6,957 bases of DNA from Treponema sp. Its GTDB lineage: Bacteria; Spirochaetota; Spirochaetia; Treponematales; Treponemataceae. How positions within the stretch are numbered: the first letter of the stretch is position 1; each line of letters starts with the position of its first letter. The stretch is from positions 1 through 6,957 of the forward strand of contig JAAZCS010000230.1 of the NCBI GenBank assembly GCA_012513125.1, read 5' to 3'. The position numbers were made by a program, and so were the translations under genes. Below are positions 5,644 through 6,957 of this stretch, piece by piece. The notes beneath the pieces are model-generated. The model saw nothing but the letters and a program-made list of their open reading frames with translations, did no database searches and was not told where the DNA came from.

Positions 5644-5727
5644 AAATGTGTGGATGTAGCCTTGTAAACATTTACACATTTTTGCATTCAGAAGAAAGGA
5701 TTCTTCTGATATATATTCCAAGGAGGA
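5644..5727 (+). promoter_or_regulatory. Structured flaB leader: two hairpins and CsrA-like GGA sites up to the Shine-Dalgarno
   Basis: Hairpin A pairs 5644-5657 with 5668-5681: 14 pairs including two G-U, with a 10-base loop. Its left arm holds GGATGT, as in the end of the CsrA SELEX consensus. Hairpin B pairs 5688-5696 with 5701-5709 (9 perfect pairs) and presents AGGA as a tetraloop, the favoured form of a CsrA site. The Shine-Dalgarno AAGGAGG (5720-5726), 6 bases before the ATG, carries a further AAGGA. A hairpin-loop GGA upstream plus a GGA in the ribosome site is the layout known for hag of Bacillus subtilis, where CsrA blocks translation and FliW relieves it. CsrA binding here is inferred; no csrA or fliW lies in the window. 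Confidence 0.6.
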
Positions 5728-5732
5728 ATACT

Positions 5733-6593
5733 ATGGTTATCAACCACAACATGTCGGCAATGTTTGCCAATCGTCAACTCGGAGTTACAGGTCTAGGTCT
5801 TTCTAAAGACATGGAGAAATTAACATCTGGTGAAAAAATCAACCGTGCAGGAGATGATGCTTCTGGACTCGCAGTATCTGAAAAGATGCGTAGCCAGATT
5901 AGAGGATTGAATCAAGCTTCACAGAATGCTCAGAATGGAATTAGTTTTATTCAGACAACTGAAGGTTATCTGCAAGAAACAACTGACATTATGCAACGTA
6001 TTCGTGAATTAGCAGTTCAATCTTCAAACGGAATCTATTCTGACGAAGATCGTATGCAGATTCAGGTTGAAATTTCAGCCCTAGTTTCTGAAGTTGATAG
6101 AATTGCAAGTTCTGCTCAGTTTAATGGTATGAACATGCTTACAGGACGTTTTGCACAAGCAACTGGTGAAAATGCTGTTACTGGTTCTATGTGGTTCCAC
6201 GTTGGAGCTAATATGGATCAGAGAATGCAAGTTTACATCGGCACAATGACTGCAGAATCTCTTGGTATGCGTGAAATCGGTACTGAACAGAAAATATCTC
6301 TTGCTACACCGGAAGATGCCAACCGTGCAATTGGTACTGTTGATGAAGCTCTCAAAAAGATTAACAAACAAAGAGCTGATCTCGGAGCTTACCAAAACCG
6401 TATGGAATATGCTGTAAAAGGCTTGAACATTTCTTCAGAAAACCTTCAAGCTTCAGAAAGTCGCATTCGTGACACTGATATGGCTAGCCAAATGGTTGAA
6501 TTCACTAAAAACTCTGTATTACAACAAGCTGGTACTGCAATGTTGGCTCAAGCTAACTCTCAGTCACAGAATGTCTTGTCTTTACTCAGATAG
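5733..6593 (+). CDS. flaB: Periplasmic flagellar filament core protein FlaB (flagellin)
   Basis: This is a flagellin of the spirochaetal FlaB class, which forms the core of the periplasmic filaments driving cell motility. The product is 286 residues, the usual FlaB size, with only the conserved D0/D1 regions and no outer variable domain. The N-terminal block starts [16 protein letters not shown] and continues with '[32 protein letters not shown]' split over residues 28-59. '[21 protein letters not shown]' segments lie at 87-107 and '[13 protein letters not shown]' at 128-140. The FlaB-typical '[13 protein letters not shown]' is at 152-164. The C-terminal '[11 protein letters not shown]', 'SRIRDTDMA' and terminal 'VLSLLR' form the other half of the coiled D0/D1. 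There is no cysteine. The frame stays open upstream to a GTG at 5610, but the strong Shine-Dalgarno and family start fix 5733. The paralogue class (FlaB1, 2 or 3) cannot be settled by eye. Another flagellin gene follows. Confidence 0.96.
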   Translation: MVINHNMSAMFANRQLGVTGLGLSKDMEKLTSGEKINRAGDDASGLAVSEKMRSQIRGLNQASQNAQNGISFIQTTEGYLQETTDIMQRIRELAVQSSNGIYSDEDRMQIQVEISALVSEVDRIASSAQFNGMNMLTGRFAQATGENAVTGSMWFHVGANMDQRMQVYIGTMTAESLGMREIGTEQKISLATPEDANRAIGTVDEALKKINKQRADLGAYQNRMEYAVKGLNISSENLQASESRIRDTDMASQMVEFTKNSVLQQAGTAMLAQANSQSQNVLSLLR

Positions 6594-6601
6594 TGTATTA
6601 T

Positions 6602-6641
6602 AATAATTAGGAAGATAGATTTATTTATCTTCCTAATTATT
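6602..6641 (+). terminator. Long hairpin after flaB (terminator or 3'-end stabiliser)
   Basis: A perfect 16-bp stem pairs 6602-6617 with 6626-6641 around the 8-base loop GATTTATT, 8 bases after the flaB stop. Only one further T follows before CACGG, so the usual T tract is missing, though the descending arm ends in AATTATT. It may terminate, or define and protect the 3' end of the flaB message while letting some transcription reach the next flagellin gene. Confidence 0.65.
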
Positions 6642-6756
6642 TCACGGTGTTTCTATTGTTACACTCTTCTTTCTTATCTCCCCTGAAAACACTTAATAAT
6701 TGAATTTAATTAACAATGATTTTTCAGAATCATTTTGATCTTTGAAATAATACTAT

Positions 6757-6892
6757 CCTTGTTTGCAAGGTAACAGCAAGAACAGTCAGTTTGTATACAT
6801 ACTGACTATTCCTGCTGTAATAGGTCTGAAACAAAAATACAGGCGCTTGTATTTTTGCCTTCACCTTGCAGGACGCAAAGCATGATGCTTTG
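6757..6892 (+). other. Candidate structured RNA in the leader of the second flagellin gene
   Basis: TGCAAGGT (6764-6771) can pair with ACCTTGCA (6863-6870), closing a domain that contains two hairpins. The first pairs 6773-6790 with 6801-6818 (16 of 18 pairs, two A-C mismatches; the inverted repeat continues inward to a GTATAC centre). The second pairs 6832-6841 with 6848-6857 (10 perfect pairs plus a G-U, loop GCGC). The same GCAAGG can instead pair locally with CCTTG at 6757-6761 (loop TTTG), so the closed and local folds exclude each other. A further palindrome, 6876-6892, has 8-base arms around one G. GGA motifs occur at 6871-6873 and in the Shine-Dalgarno. Bases 6642-6756 hold only a weak 7-bp hairpin (6715-6734) and no convincing promoter. 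The fold is an eye-made proposal. Confidence 0.5.
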
Positions 6893-6922
6893 ATGTTTTA
6901 AGTAAACATGGAGGGTATAACA

Positions 6923-6957
6923 ATGATTATTAATCACAATATGAGTTCACTCTATGC
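6923..6957 (+). CDS. flaB: Second flagellin, FlaB class, N-terminal fragment
   Basis: Eleven codons are visible before the window ends: MIINHNMSSLY plus the first two bases of a probable Ala codon. The start MIINHNMS is the hallmark of spirochaetal FlaB proteins and parallels MVINHNMS of the preceding gene, so this is a tandem paralogue. GGAGGG (6910-6915) lies 7 bases before the ATG, within ACATGGAGGG, which also matches nine of ten positions of the CsrA consensus ACANGGANGU. The remainder lies outside the window, so length and paralogue class are unknown. Confidence 0.88.
   Translation, partial: MIINHNMSSLY

Noticed and set aside
5610..5732. In-frame 41-codon upstream extension of the flagellin from a GTG
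   Set aside because: It would precede the conserved flagellin N-terminus, overlaps two hairpins and the Shine-Dalgarno, and has no ribosome site of its own. It is better read as the untranslated leader.
6081..6395. Open frame of 104 codons on the minus strand inside flaB
   Set aside because: It lies wholly opposite an unambiguous flagellin gene, has no ribosome site or recognisable motif, and is a composition shadow. The same holds for the minus-strand frames inside nrdG, nrnA and rdgB.
6715..6734. Short hairpin in the flagellin spacer as a terminator
   Set aside because: The stem is only 7 bp with one G-C pair and is followed by TTGATC rather than a T tract.
1..6957. CRISPR array, insertion sequence, toxin-antitoxin or phage genes
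   Set aside because: No regularly spaced direct repeats, transposase motifs, integrase or small paired genes were seen on either strand.

Overview
The window looks like a low-GC, motile, anaerobic spirochaete, most likely Treponema or a close relative. The grounds are tandem FlaB-type periplasmic flagellins of about 286 residues with the short core-only architecture, a spirochaete-style lipoprotein, an anaerobic (class III) ribonucleotide reductase activase, and strongly A+T-rich DNA. Genus is an inference; no database search was possible.

Layout. Bases 1-903 hold the 3' end of a thioredoxin-fold protein whose stop overlaps the start of an NrdG-type radical SAM activase, the tail of an anaerobic ribonucleotide reductase operon. 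Bases 930-1077 are a complete tRNA unit: strong sigma-70 promoter, tRNA with anticodon CAU, and terminator. A gene-free stretch (1078-1255) carries two near-identical 15-bp palindromic sites and the terminator of a minus-strand lipoprotein gene (1256-2113). A divergent promoter region separates it from a small exported protein (2289-2732), which ends in a strong terminator. NrnA, a DHH/DHHA1 nanoRNase/pAp phosphatase, follows (2824-3819). One base after its stop begins a textbook sigma-54 -24/-12 promoter, leading to a 323-residue protein (3871-4842) that has a sigma region 2-like segment and a C-terminal helix-turn-helix. Then come the nucleotide-pool cleaning enzyme RdgB/HAM1 (4886-5545), probably leaderless, and flagellin flaB (5733-6593) behind a FliA-type (sigma-28) promoter and a structured leader. 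A second flagellin gene starts at 6923 and runs off the window, preceded by a 329-base spacer full of inverted repeats.

How the parts fit. Three promoter classes can be read directly: sigma-70 (tRNA, small exported protein, rdgB), sigma-54 (the sigma-like gene) and sigma-28 (flaB). The most interesting reading is a possible regulatory cascade in which RpoN drives a divergent sigma-like regulator. The second point of interest is RNA-level control of the flagellins. The flaB leader has two hairpins, one showing GGA in a tetraloop, followed by GGA in the Shine-Dalgarno, which is the usual arrangement of a CsrA target. The second flagellin leader can fold into a closed multi-branch structure that competes with a smaller hairpin. 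No mobile element, CRISPR array or defence system was seen.
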